Source of the DNA: Clostridium puniceum
Lineage (GTDB): Bacteria > Bacillota > Clostridia > Clostridiales > Clostridiaceae
Length of the DNA: 64,000 bases
Reading direction: 5' to 3'
NCBI RefSeq assembly: GCF_002006345.1
Contig: NZ_LZZM01000245.1
Coordinates: 1 to 64,000 of the forward strand
Positions 55,512 through 63,955 of the stretch are shown here, in pieces. Below the pieces are notes generated by a model, which was not told the DNA's origin, did no database searches, and saw nothing but the letters and a program-made list of their open reading frames with translations. Within the stretch, counting starts at the first letter, position 1. Each line of letters opens with the position of its first letter. The position numbers and the translations under genes are program-made.

Positions 55512-56747
55512 TTATTTCCATTTCTTTAAAAGTAAAGTTGCGTTATGCCCTCCAAAACCTAATGAGTTTGTCATGACATACTCTAATTCCTGTTTTCTTC
55601 CTACATTTGGTACATAATCTAAATCCAACTCTTCATCTTTTTCTTCATATCCAATTGTCGGTGGTATAAAGCCTTCTTGTAAAGCTTTTGCACATATTAT
55701 TGCTTCTATTGCCCCTGCTGCTCCTAGTAAGTGTCCTGTCATTGATTTTGTTGAGGATATTGCTACTTTATAAGCACTATCACCAAATGCTTTTTTTATA
55801 GCTAGAGTTTCAAATTTGTCATTTAATTCTGTTGAAGTTCCATGTGCATTTATATACGAAACTTCTTCCGCTTTAATTCCAGCTTCTTTCATAGCATCTT
55901 CCATGGCTCTTGCTGCTCCAGCTCCGTTTAAATCTGGTGACGTAATGTGGTATGCATCACAAGTTGAACCGTATCCTACAATTTCTGCTATAATATTTGC
56001 CCCCCTTGTCTTAGCATGTTCTAATGATTCAAGGATTAATGCCCCTGTTCCTTCTCCCATAACGAATCCACTTCTATTTTTATCAAATGGAATAGATGCT
56101 CTCTTTGGATCATTACTTGTATTTAAGGCTTTCATACTTGAGAAACCTGTAATCCCTAATCTAGTTATTGATGCCTCTGCTCCACCAGCAATCATTACAT
56201 CTGCATATCCATGTTTTATTTCCCTAAAAGCAGCTCCTATATTGTTAGTTCCTGATGCACAAGCTGTTACTATTGAAGTACAAGGTCCTTTCAATCCATA
56301 TTTAATTGCAATATTTCCTGCCCCTAAATTTATTATTGACATAGGTATAAAAAAAGCTGATATCTTTTTTGTTTTACCTCTATATAGTTTCATAGATTCC
56401 TGCTCAATTGTCTCATATCCACCAACTCCAGATCCGAACATAACACCAACTCTCTCTAGATTCACTTCTTCTAAATCAATTTTTGAAGATTTTATGGCTT
56501 CTTCTGATGAAATTAGTGAAAACTGTGAGAATCTATCTAATCTCTTAGACTCTTTTTTTCCTATCAGTGTTTCTGGATTGAAATCTTTAACTTCTGCTGC
56601 AACTTTTATGTCTATTGACTCTTTATCAACTAAAGTAATAAAATCTATACCTAACTTGCCACTTTTTATATTGTGCCAAAATGTATTAACATCATTTCCT
56701 ATTGGAGTTAATGCTCCCATTCCAGTAATCACAACTCTATTCTCCAT
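55512..56747 (-). CDS. fabF: 3-oxoacyl-ACP synthase II FabF
   Basis: This 411-residue elongating ketosynthase has the catalytic triad intact: Cys in VTACASGTNNIG, His in NAHGTSTELND and His in SMTGHLLGAAGA. ATG 56747 gives the family start MENRVVITGMGALTPIGND and follows GGAGGAAAG; upstream in-frame sequence belongs to the fabG remnant. In this locus it may build or extend the fatty acid starter for the FAAL of the megasynthase, together with the adjacent ACP. Confidence 0.96.
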   Translation of the reverse strand: MENRVVITGMGALTPIGNDVNTFWHNIKSGKLGIDFITLVDKESIDIKVAAEVKDFNPETLIGKKESKRLDRFSQFSLISSEEAIKSSKIDLEEVNLERVGVMFGSGVGGYETIEQESMKLYRGKTKKISAFFIPMSIINLGAGNIAIKYGLKGPCTSIVTACASGTNNIGAAFREIKHGYADVMIAGGAEASITRLGITGFSSMKALNTSNDPKRASIPFDKNRSGFVMGEGTGALILESLEHAKTRGANIIAEIVGYGSTCDAYHITSPDLNGAGAARAMEDAMKEAGIKAEEVSYINAHGTSTELNDKFETLAIKKAFGDSAYKVAISSTKSMTGHLLGAAGAIEAIICAKALQEGFIPPTIGYEEKDEELDLDYVPNVGRKQELEYVMTNSLGFGGHNATLLLKKWK

Positions 56748-56763
56748 AATTAACTTTCCTCCG

Positions 56764-56915
56764 TTACATTGCCACTCCATCGCCAGCTTGGATTAACTGA
56801 CGTAATATAAGTTGAATTTTTTCTTTCAGAGAAAGCAAAAACTTATGCTACATCATTTACTATACCAAGTCTCTTAAGTGATTAATCTCTTCTATATTCA
56901 ATGATTAGAATCTTA
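56764..56915 (-). pseudogene. fabG: 3' remnant of fabG (3-oxoacyl-ACP reductase)
   Basis: Minus-strand translation across the fabK-fabF gap gives EYRRD, stop, SLKRLGIVNDVA, stop, VFAFSERKNSTYIT. After a frame change LIQAGDGVAM and a TAA (56766-56764) follow. Intact FabG ends ...IPLKRLG--EDVA--VAFLASEKS-YITGQVI-VDGGMAM, so this is clearly its last 45-50 codons with in-frame stops and a frameshift. fabD and the first four-fifths of fabG, expected between fabK and fabF in the clostridial operon, are deleted. Confidence 0.85.
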
Positions 56916-56936
56916 CCTAAAAGGAGTATTCTTTAA

Positions 56937-57878
56937 TTAGCAAACATTTTTATCTGAAAATTTTATAAACAATTCTTCTGCATCTTTAAATAATTCTTCT
57001 ATTATTTCTTTACAAGTTTGCTCTTTATTAATAAGTCCTGCTATTTGTCCTGACATTAATGATCCATTTTCAATATCACCTTCAACAGCTTTTCTTAAAG
57101 CACCTGCGCCTAATTTTTCCATTTCTTCAATTGATGCTCCATCTTTTTCAAGTTGAAGATAAGTTCTTGCAAGTTTATTTTTAAGAATTCTAACTGGATG
57201 ACCTGTGCATCTTCCTGTAACTTCTGTATCTATATCCTTTGCTTTTAGTATTTTGTCTTTATAATTCTGATGTATTATACATTCTTTAGCTACTAAAAAT
57301 CTTGTTCCAACTTGTATTGCTTCTGCACCAAGCATAAACGAAGCTGCTAATCCTCTACCATCTCCTATACCACCTGCTGCAATTACAGGTATACTAACAG
57401 CGTCAACTACTTGTGGCACTAATGCCATTGTTGTTAATTGACCTACATGTCCTCCGGATTCAGTTCCTTCGGCTATAATTGCATCTGCCCCTGATTTTTC
57501 CATCCTCTTAGCTAATGCTACTGATGCTACTACTGGTATAACTTTTATTCCATATTCCTTCCATTTTTTTATATACTTCCCAGGACTTCCTGCACCGGTT
57601 GTAACAACTTGGACTCCTTCTTCACACACCAATTCAGCTATCTCATCCGCATTTTCTGACATTAACATTATATTTACTCCAAAGGGCTTATTTGTTAGTT
57701 TCTTAGTTTTCTGTATTTGTACCCTTACCCACTCTGTCGGAGCTGCACCTGTTATTATTCCAAGTCCTCCTGCTTCACTTACTGCTGAAGCTAAAGAAGC
57801 ATCTGCAATTCTTGCCATTGCTCCTTGAAATATGGGATATTGTATGTCCAATATTTTCAATAACCTATTTGTTTCCAT
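56937..57878 (-). CDS. fabK: enoyl-ACP reductase II FabK
   Basis: This 313-residue FMN-dependent TIM-barrel reductase completes each fatty acid elongation round by reducing trans-2-enoyl-ACP. Conserved parts: YPIFQGAMARIADASLASAV, FGVNIMLMS, AEGTESGGHVGQLTT (the conserved His) and PVIAAGGIGDGRG. TAGGAGGAATTC precedes ATG. Its partner steps, reduction (fabG) and dehydration (fabZ), are broken in this operon. Confidence 0.95.
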   Translation of the reverse strand: METNRLLKILDIQYPIFQGAMARIADASLASAVSEAGGLGIITGAAPTEWVRVQIQKTKKLTNKPFGVNIMLMSENADEIAELVCEEGVQVVTTGAGSPGKYIKKWKEYGIKVIPVVASVALAKRMEKSGADAIIAEGTESGGHVGQLTTMALVPQVVDAVSIPVIAAGGIGDGRGLAASFMLGAEAIQVGTRFLVAKECIIHQNYKDKILKAKDIDTEVTGRCTGHPVRILKNKLARTYLQLEKDGASIEEMEKLGAGALRKAVEGDIENGSLMSGQIAGLINKEQTCKEIIEELFKDAEELFIKFSDKNVC

Positions 57879-58014
57879 AGTGAATTCCTCCTATAAATTA
57901 TAAAAATAAAAAAACAGCTTAATTAACCCTTAATAAGATTCTGTTATGACTTTAGTATTTTTAACTTTCATATGTACACCATTAGTAAATTCTATTAATT
58001 GATTTACTTAATCT

Positions 58015-58251
58015 TTATTGGGAATTTTTATTATTGATTTCTTTTTCTACAAAATTTACTGCATCTTGAATAGTTTTTATATCCTCTGCTTCTTCAATTT
58101 CAATATTATATTTTTCTTCTAATTCAGTTATTATTTGAAACAAATCTAGGGAATCTGCACCTAATTCTTCAAGTGATCTTTCCAATCTTACTTCATCCTT
58201 ATCAATCCCTAATTGTTCACAAATTATTTCTCTTATTTCTTTAAATAACAT
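58015..58251 (-). CDS. acpP: acyl carrier protein
   Basis: This 78-residue four-helix carrier has phosphopantetheine Ser in ELGADSLDLFQI, followed by ELEEKYNIEIEEAEDIKTIQ. It is acidic overall, as usual. GAGGTGAT precedes ATG. It lies between fabH and fabK, the normal order. It may be a carrier specific to this locus rather than the housekeeping ACP. Confidence 0.96.
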   Translation of the reverse strand: MLFKEIREIICEQLGIDKDEVRLERSLEELGADSLDLFQIITELEEKYNIEIEEAEDIKTIQDAVNFVEKEINNKNSQ

Positions 58252-58333
58252 ATATAATCACCTCATTAAATAATATTATTTTATAAATTAGCTATCTTAA
58301 ATTTTTATGGTACCTTTGTTACAAATTTAAGAG

Positions 58334-59311
58334 CTACCATTCTACTAATGTTGATGCATAGGTTAATCCTCCACCAAAAGCTACTAAAATGAATTTATCT
58401 CCTTTTTTAATTAAATTTTTTTCATGCATTTCATTTAAAACTATTGGTATTGATGCCGATGATGTATTTCCAAACCTATCTAAATTAATATAGAATTTCT
58501 TTTCATCTATATCTAACTTATTGGCTGCTGATTTTATAATTCTATAATTCGCTTGATGCGAAACTATGTATTTAATTTCATCTAATACAATATCTGTTTC
58601 TTTTAATAATTCGTAAATCGCTTCTACTATAGCCGATGTTGCAAATTTAAACACTTCCCTTCCATTCATCTTGATTAAACGTCTTCTTTCTTTTTCTCCT
58701 TTAACAAATGGATTATTAAAATCTGCTGCTCCAATTGTTAATGCATCTCCTTTTCTTCCATTAGACCTTAAATATGATTTTATAATGCCTTTTTCTTCAG
58801 ATTCTTCATTAGTAAGAACTATTGCACCTCCACCATCTCCAAAAAGAATACAGGTTTCCCTGTCAGTCCAATCTGTGACTTTTGAAAGCACTTCTGCGCC
58901 AATTATTAGTGAATTCTTATAATTCATAGACTTCATCATACTTTTTGCTATTTCTATACCGTATAAGAATCCAGAACATGCAACATTTATATCAAAACAC
59001 GCTGCTTTATCTGCATTTAATTTATTTTGTACTATACATGCTACAGATGGTATAAACATGTCTGGCGAAACTGTTGCCACAATTATTAGCTCAATATCCT
59101 CTGCTTTAATATTACTCCTTTCAAGTGCAAGTTTTGCTGCTTTAACAGCAACATCTGATGTATCTTCTTCTTGTGAAATTCTTCTTTCTTTAATTCCTGT
59201 TCTTTCAACTATCCACTCATCATCTGTTTCAACAAATTCACTTATTTTTTTGTTTGTAACAACCATGGATGGTAAATATGCGCCAATTCCAGCAATTCTA
59301 ATATTACTCAT
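58334..59311 (-). CDS. fabH: 3-oxoacyl-ACP synthase III FabH
   Basis: This 325-residue initiating ketosynthase condenses acetyl- or branched acyl-CoA with malonyl-ACP. Catalytic Cys is in NVACSGFLYGIE, His in VSHQANYRII and Asn in RFGNTSSASIP. RRISQEEDTSD and LFGDGGGAIVL are conserved. AAGGAGAATTA precedes ATG. It is the first gene of the fab/acc/PKS strand. No FabT/MarR-type regulator gene precedes it, unlike typical clostridial fab operons. Confidence 0.96.
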   Translation of the reverse strand: MSNIRIAGIGAYLPSMVVTNKKISEFVETDDEWIVERTGIKERRISQEEDTSDVAVKAAKLALERSNIKAEDIELIIVATVSPDMFIPSVACIVQNKLNADKAACFDINVACSGFLYGIEIAKSMMKSMNYKNSLIIGAEVLSKVTDWTDRETCILFGDGGGAIVLTNEESEEKGIIKSYLRSNGRKGDALTIGAADFNNPFVKGEKERRRLIKMNGREVFKFATSAIVEAIYELLKETDIVLDEIKYIVSHQANYRIIKSAANKLDIDEKKFYINLDRFGNTSSASIPIVLNEMHEKNLIKKGDKFILVAFGGGLTYASTLVEW

Positions 59312-59683
59312 ATTAATTCTCCTTATGTTTCAAATCTGAATTTTCTAAAATGATAATTGTTTATTCCTTTATTATTAATGAATATATTTTGCACTTTAAT
59401 TTAAATTTATAAAAGAGCATTTCTTCTAAATGTATAAAAATCGATATAAAAAGTAAAATATATACTATTTTTTGAAATTATATGAAAAATGTTCTTTTTA
59501 TTCCTTAAAATAGACATTTTATTCTTATGTTATAATTACAAAAAAATAAAAGAATGACTTACTAACTATATTTTCAATAAATGTTATAAACACTTATTGA
59601 AAATATAGTTAGCAATTGTCATTCTTTTATTTTCTATTTACTGCAACTCTCTATAATATTTTTATAATCATAAATTTCTTTAT
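59312..59683. other. gene-free promoter region of the fabH-led operon and hypA terminator
   Basis: Nothing coding is seen. The fabH-proximal 230 bases are extremely AT-rich and must hold its promoter; no single -35/-10 pair stands out. The distal part is the long hairpin listed separately (59544-59632). Confidence 0.5.
59544..59632 (-). terminator. very long bipartite hairpin terminator after hypA
   Basis: AAATAAAAGAATGAC (59544-59558) pairs with GTCATTCTTTTATTT (59618-59632), and CTAACTATATTTTCAATAA (59562-59580) pairs with TTATTGAAAATATAGTTAG (59594-59612), all perfectly. Only a 3/5-base internal loop separates the 34 paired positions. A T-rich tract follows on the minus strand. Confidence 0.8.
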
Positions 59684-60028
59684 TTATTCACAAGCAATAA
59701 TTTCCTTAATCATAAATTCTTTTCCGCATAATATCTCCCTGTCCTTGCTTCCACAATTTGGACATTGGTTCTTATTTTCAATAAGATTAAAAACTTTATT
59801 ACAGTCTTTACAAATAGCATTTCCCGGTAATATCTCAATTTCTAATTTTGTATTTTGTAGTAACGTCCCATCCACTGCTACAGGGTAACACACTTGAATA
59901 TATCTTGGAATCATAGATGAAAGTTCACCAATTTGGAGAACTAATGTATCAATTTTTGTTAATTGATTTTTTCTTGCAAAATTTTCAACTGTTTTTATGA
60001 CTTCAATTACAACTCCTAGTTCATGCAA
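59684..60028 (-). CDS. hypA: HypA, hydrogenase nickel-insertion chaperone
   Basis: This 114-residue nickel/zinc metallochaperone delivers Ni to [NiFe]-hydrogenase maturation with HypB. The second of two adjacent TTG codons (60028) is taken as the start: it gives the invariant MHE N-terminus (His2 binds Ni) and lies six bases from GAGGTGA, while the first TTG would add a residue and break the MHE site. The zinc site has two CxxC pairs, CKDC and CPNC. It is the last gene of the hypB-oxidoreductase-hypA run. Confidence 0.93.
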   Translation of the reverse strand: MHELGVVIEVIKTVENFARKNQLTKIDTLVLQIGELSSMIPRYIQVCYPVAVDGTLLQNTKLEIEILPGNAICKDCNKVFNLIENKNQCPNCGSKDREILCGKEFMIKEIIACE

Positions 60029-60103
60029 CAAAACTCACCTCTCTTTTTTCAATTAACAATTTATAAGGTACAATTGGTTTCCTTTAAGGCACCTTGTTAA
60101 CCA

Positions 60104-62797
60104 TTATTTTTCACTATTAAAAATTGATTGCAATAATTTCACTTGTTTCTTAACAGCAATTCTCACTTTACGTTTTAACGCATGTTTTATTATTGCAGGC
60201 TTTAATTCACGAAGCTCTACACCTACACCATCATATCTTTTTACAAGTTTGATTGCGTCATATTTACATTTCGTAGTACAGACCCCACAACCTACACATA
60301 AGTATTGATCTACAACAGTTGCACCACATCCAAGACAACGTTCTGTTTCCTTCTTCATTTGCTCTTCTGTAAATATACCTCGCAAATCCTTAAAAGTTTC
60401 TTTTGAGTTACTTTCTTTAATGTGGTTTACTTTTTGCCTTGGAAGACGATCATATCCTTCAAGTTCAAGATTTCCTTTATCAAAGGAACGATATTCTCTT
60501 TTAATGCGTCCAATAGTTAAACTTTGCCCCTGATGAACATAACGATGAATTGAAATAGCACCCTCCTTACCTAAAGCAATAGCATCAATAGCAAACCTTG
60601 GACCTGTTAATGAATCTCCACCTGCAAATACATCTGGCTCACCAGTTTGCAGAGTAACTGGATCAGCTTTTATTGTATTATTAAGATTCAATTCTATTTT
60701 TGAATCTTTTAATAATCCACCCCAATCTATTCCTTGACCTGCTGAAATTATGACATTCTCAGCTTTAACTATCTTAGTTTGATTTTCATCAAATTTAGGA
60801 TTGAACATATTATTTTTATCAAAAACAGAAATGCATTTTTTGAACTCTACAGCAGCAATATGACCATTTTCTATGAGAATTTTTTTAGGACCCCATGAGT
60901 TATTGATACTGATATCTTCTGCTAATGATTCTTCAATTTCCCCATCAAGAGCTGGCATTTGCTCTCTACTCTCTAAGCAATACATGTTAACTTTTAATGC
61001 ACCAATACGTGTAGCAGTTCTGGCAACATCAATTGCAACATTTCCACCACCAATTACGATAGTTTCTCCTTTAATTCTTAAATCTTCACCTAGATTTACT
61101 CTACGTAAAAATTCTACACCAGTTGTTACACCTTCAGCATCTTCCCCTTCAATTCCAAGCTTTCTACCAGTTTGGGCACCTATTGCAATATAAAAAGCTT
61201 CGAAGCCTTGACCTCTTAAATCATTAAGACTTATATCTTTGCCGATTTCCATACCTGTCTTAAACTCAATATCCAAGTCCTTCAAAATATCTATTTCTGA
61301 ATCAACTACACTCTTTTCAAGCCTAAAGGATGGAATTCCAAGGGTCAACATACCTCCAAGTGATTTCTGCTTTTCAAATACCGTTACCTTATAACCATCA
61401 ATAGCTAGATAAAAAGCACAAGAAAGTCCAGAAGGCCCTGCACCGATAACTGCAATTTTATTTCCATATTCATTTTTTATTTCAGGTACATAGCGAGTAT
61501 CTTTATTTAAATCTTGTTCTGCAATAAATTTCTTTATATCATCAATAGCAATAGGATCATCAACATCCCCCCTAGTACAAGCTGATTCACATTTCCTTGG
61601 ACAAATGCGTCCACATACTGCTGGGAATGGATTTTCATGCTTAATGAGCTCAAGTGCTTCAGTATATTTACCCTGAGACGCAAGTTTTATATAGCCTTGA
61701 ATCCCAATATGGGCAGGACATTCTGCTTTACAAGGACTTGTTCCAGTATCTACAACAACTTTTCTATTAGTACGATAATCAAAATTCCATTTATCGGAAC
61801 CCCATTCTGTATCATATGGAAGAGAACGTTTTTTCTCAGGTATTGGTGTTTTGGTACAGATTTTTTGTCCTAATCTTAATGCATTAACTTGGCAATTTTC
61901 AACACATTCCCCGCAAGCAACGCATTTGTCCTTATCCACCTCAGAAACATAATTGGAACGTACCATATCAGTATTTAAGAACATTTCTGCAGTTCTCAGT
62001 GACAAGCATGAACATCCACAACAATTACAAATGGCATGAGTTTTTCCGGGTCCATCTGTATTAGGTATCTGATGCACCAATCCATTTGCCTCAGCTTTTT
62101 TTATAATTTCAAAAGCTTCTTCACGGCTAATTTTTCTGCCTCTACCTGTTCGAATATAATATTCAGCAGCGTGTCCCATTTGAATACACATATCTTCCTT
62201 TAAGTGTCCGCAGCCTTCTCCCATAGCTTCTCTTGCTGTACGGCAAGAACAATCCGATACAGAGAATTTTTCATTTTCATTAAGGTATTTTGAAACTTCT
62301 TCATAAGATGCCCTTCTTGTTTCCCCTTTAATTGCATGTTCAATAGGTATTACACGCATTAAGCCTTTTCCTACAGGAAAATTACCTACTGTCTTAGGTC
62401 CTCTTATTCTTCCATATGCTTCAAAAGCTTCAGCAATTTGTGGATACTTTTTGACATTTTGTTTGTTGTTAACCATCATTTCCATAACACCTGGAATCCA
62501 AGTCTCAAGCCAGTATTTGTCAGCACCATCAATTTCATTAACAAAACAAACACCAGCAACAGCCAAATCCCATAATAATTTTGATGTTTCTTCCACAGAT
62601 TTGCTACATAAAGAAGCAATCTCTTCTGCACTCTTAGGATTGCGTAACTCTAGACAAAGTCCTATTTCTGCCATTTTCTCTGAAACAACTGGTTCTAAAA
62701 TCATGTATTCAGGATCATCTGCTTTGATGCCTGATTTCGAACCACGTTTTGATCTATTAATATGATTAGCAAGATCTAATACCCTTTCTTTTACCAT
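60104..62797 (-). CDS. large Fe-S/FAD oxidoreductase (GltD/NfnB-like core with ferredoxin domains)
   Basis: The 897 residues comprise an N-terminal helical region (about 1-170); a Cys-rich part with SDCSCRTAREAMGEGC and CNCCGCSCLS; a ferredoxin site CVACGECVENC; a GltD-type cluster segment (about 365-430: CPAHIGIQGYI, CGRICPRKCESACTRG); FAD-binding IGAGPSGLSCAFYLA; NAD(P)-binding IGGGNVAIDVARTATR; and C-terminal CLGCGATVVDQYLCVGCGVC. It is probably a cytoplasmic NAD(P)H-ferredoxin-type electron-transfer or bifurcating enzyme. Its exact reaction is unknown. Lying between hypB and hypA suggests a tie to hydrogenase electron flow. ATG follows TGGAGGGATAG. Confidence 0.85.
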   Translation of the reverse strand: MVKERVLDLANHINRSKRGSKSGIKADDPEYMILEPVVSEKMAEIGLCLELRNPKSAEEIASLCSKSVEETSKLLWDLAVAGVCFVNEIDGADKYWLETWIPGVMEMMVNNKQNVKKYPQIAEAFEAYGRIRGPKTVGNFPVGKGLMRVIPIEHAIKGETRRASYEEVSKYLNENEKFSVSDCSCRTAREAMGEGCGHLKEDMCIQMGHAAEYYIRTGRGRKISREEAFEIIKKAEANGLVHQIPNTDGPGKTHAICNCCGCSCLSLRTAEMFLNTDMVRSNYVSEVDKDKCVACGECVENCQVNALRLGQKICTKTPIPEKKRSLPYDTEWGSDKWNFDYRTNRKVVVDTGTSPCKAECPAHIGIQGYIKLASQGKYTEALELIKHENPFPAVCGRICPRKCESACTRGDVDDPIAIDDIKKFIAEQDLNKDTRYVPEIKNEYGNKIAVIGAGPSGLSCAFYLAIDGYKVTVFEKQKSLGGMLTLGIPSFRLEKSVVDSEIDILKDLDIEFKTGMEIGKDISLNDLRGQGFEAFYIAIGAQTGRKLGIEGEDAEGVTTGVEFLRRVNLGEDLRIKGETIVIGGGNVAIDVARTATRIGALKVNMYCLESREQMPALDGEIEESLAEDISINNSWGPKKILIENGHIAAVEFKKCISVFDKNNMFNPKFDENQTKIVKAENVIISAGQGIDWGGLLKDSKIELNLNNTIKADPVTLQTGEPDVFAGGDSLTGPRFAIDAIALGKEGAISIHRYVHQGQSLTIGRIKREYRSFDKGNLELEGYDRLPRQKVNHIKESNSKETFKDLRGIFTEEQMKKETERCLGCGATVVDQYLCVGCGVCTTKCKYDAIKLVKRYDGVGVELRELKPAIIKHALKRKVRIAVKKQVKLLQSIFNSEK

Positions 62798-62854
62798 ATT
62801 CTATCCCTCCATTTTTATAGCATATTTTACATTGTCTAAAAACTCAATAAAACT

Positions 62855-63526
62855 CTATTTTTCATTCCAATTTTTCACTTCTCTACGTATCCAATCCGCC
62901 CATTCCTCAATTCCCTGTCCTGTTTTAGCACAGATTTGAATAACCTTAATATTAGGATTCAATTTCTTTACACGCTCTTTAACAGCCTTAAAATCGAAAT
63001 CAAAATTAGCTATTGTATCTATCTTGTTAATTAGTAGAACATCAACAATTGAAAACATCAAAGGATATTTTAAAGGCTTGTCATCTCCCTCTGGGACACT
63101 TAAAATCATGGCACTTTTTGATGCACCAGTATCGAATTCTGCTGGACACACTAAATTCCCAACATTCTCTAAAATTACAAAATCAATTCTTTCTGTTACA
63201 AGTCCAGATAGACCTTGTTTAGTCATATCTGCATCTAAATGACACATTCCACCCGTATGTAATTGAATTACTTTTGCACTTGTCTTTGAAATAGTATTAG
63301 CATCTACCTCAGAATCAATATCAGCTTCTAAAACTCCTATACTCATTTCATCTTTCAAAGCTTCAATTGTTCTTAAAACAGTAGTTGTTTTGCCTGAACC
63401 TGGTGATGACATCAAATTCAATAAAAAAGTCTTATCTTTTTTTAATTCTTCCCTAAGCAAATCTGCTTGTCTATCATTATCTTGAAAAACACTTTGCTTT
63501 ATTTCAATAACTTTATATTTATCCAT
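62855..63526 (-). CDS. hypB: HypB, hydrogenase nickel-incorporation GTPase
   Basis: This 223-residue SIMIBI GTPase drives Ni insertion with HypA. P-loop MSSPGSGKTTTV, EADIDSEVDA, metal-site HTGGMCHLDADM (Cys-His), ILENVGNLVCPAEFD and the NKID specificity motif are present. The N-terminal CxxCGC and His-rich stretch of E. coli/Bradyrhizobium-type HypB are absent, so it stores no extra nickel. It is the first gene of the operon, with a palindrome over its promoter. No hydrogenase structural genes or hypCDEF are in the window. Confidence 0.95.
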   Translation of the reverse strand: MDKYKVIEIKQSVFQDNDRQADLLREELKKDKTFLLNLMSSPGSGKTTTVLRTIEALKDEMSIGVLEADIDSEVDANTISKTSAKVIQLHTGGMCHLDADMTKQGLSGLVTERIDFVILENVGNLVCPAEFDTGASKSAMILSVPEGDDKPLKYPLMFSIVDVLLINKIDTIANFDFDFKAVKERVKKLNPNIKVIQICAKTGQGIEEWADWIRREVKNWNEK

Positions 63527-63565
63527 ATCATCTCTACCCCCATTTTATTTTTAACTTTTTATATA

Positions 63566-63594
63566 ATTATAATGTGAAAACATATATTTGATAA
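63566..63594 (-). promoter_or_regulatory. hypB promoter
   Basis: Minus strand: -35 TTATCA (63594-63589), 17 bases, -10 TATAAT (63571-63566), about 40 bases before the hypB start. The -35 lies inside the palindrome at 63587-63604. Confidence 0.55.
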
Positions 63595-63604
63595 CGATAT
63601 CAAA
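63587..63604. promoter_or_regulatory. TTTGATA-N4-TATCAAA palindrome over the hypB -35
   Basis: TTTGATA (63587-63593), ACGA, TATCAAA (63598-63604) is a perfect dyad. TTGAT/ATCAA half-sites recall Fnr boxes, but the gap between them is six rather than four. It is probably an operator for a redox or metal regulator not encoded here. Confidence 0.55.
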
Positions 63605-63955
63605 ACAACGACCAAACCTATACAGATTTTTATCTATATAAGCCTAGTTATAATCAAAAGCAAATACATTATCATTTAATTACCTTAATATATTTTTAAT
63701 ACTTCTTATAAAATTATAAAAATTTATTCTATAATTAACAATATACAAAATAGTTATTCTGTATGAATAAATAATCAATTTTTAAATATTTGTTTTCATA
63801 ACCTTACATATATCTCTTAATTAATTTTTAAGCTTTTCTAAAACTGGAGCATAATCTAATATCTTTAACTATAATCACTTGTGCTCTAATTTTTCTTATT
63901 TTAAAGTTATTAGCATTATTTCATATACTGAATATCCATATTTATTATTTCTTTT
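63605..63955. other. gene-free AT-rich region upstream of the hypB promoter
   Basis: No gene, RNA or strong hairpin is recognised in these 350 bases. Confidence 0.5.

Noticed and set aside
55816..56796. 326-codon open frame antisense to fabF
   Set aside because: Lies fully opposite a clear FabF gene with intact catalytic residues; the long opposite frame is a codon-use artefact.
28964..59311. Mobile element or prophage origin of the agr/PKS block
   Set aside because: No integrase, transposase, terminal repeats or attachment sites seen; base composition by eye is like the surroundings.
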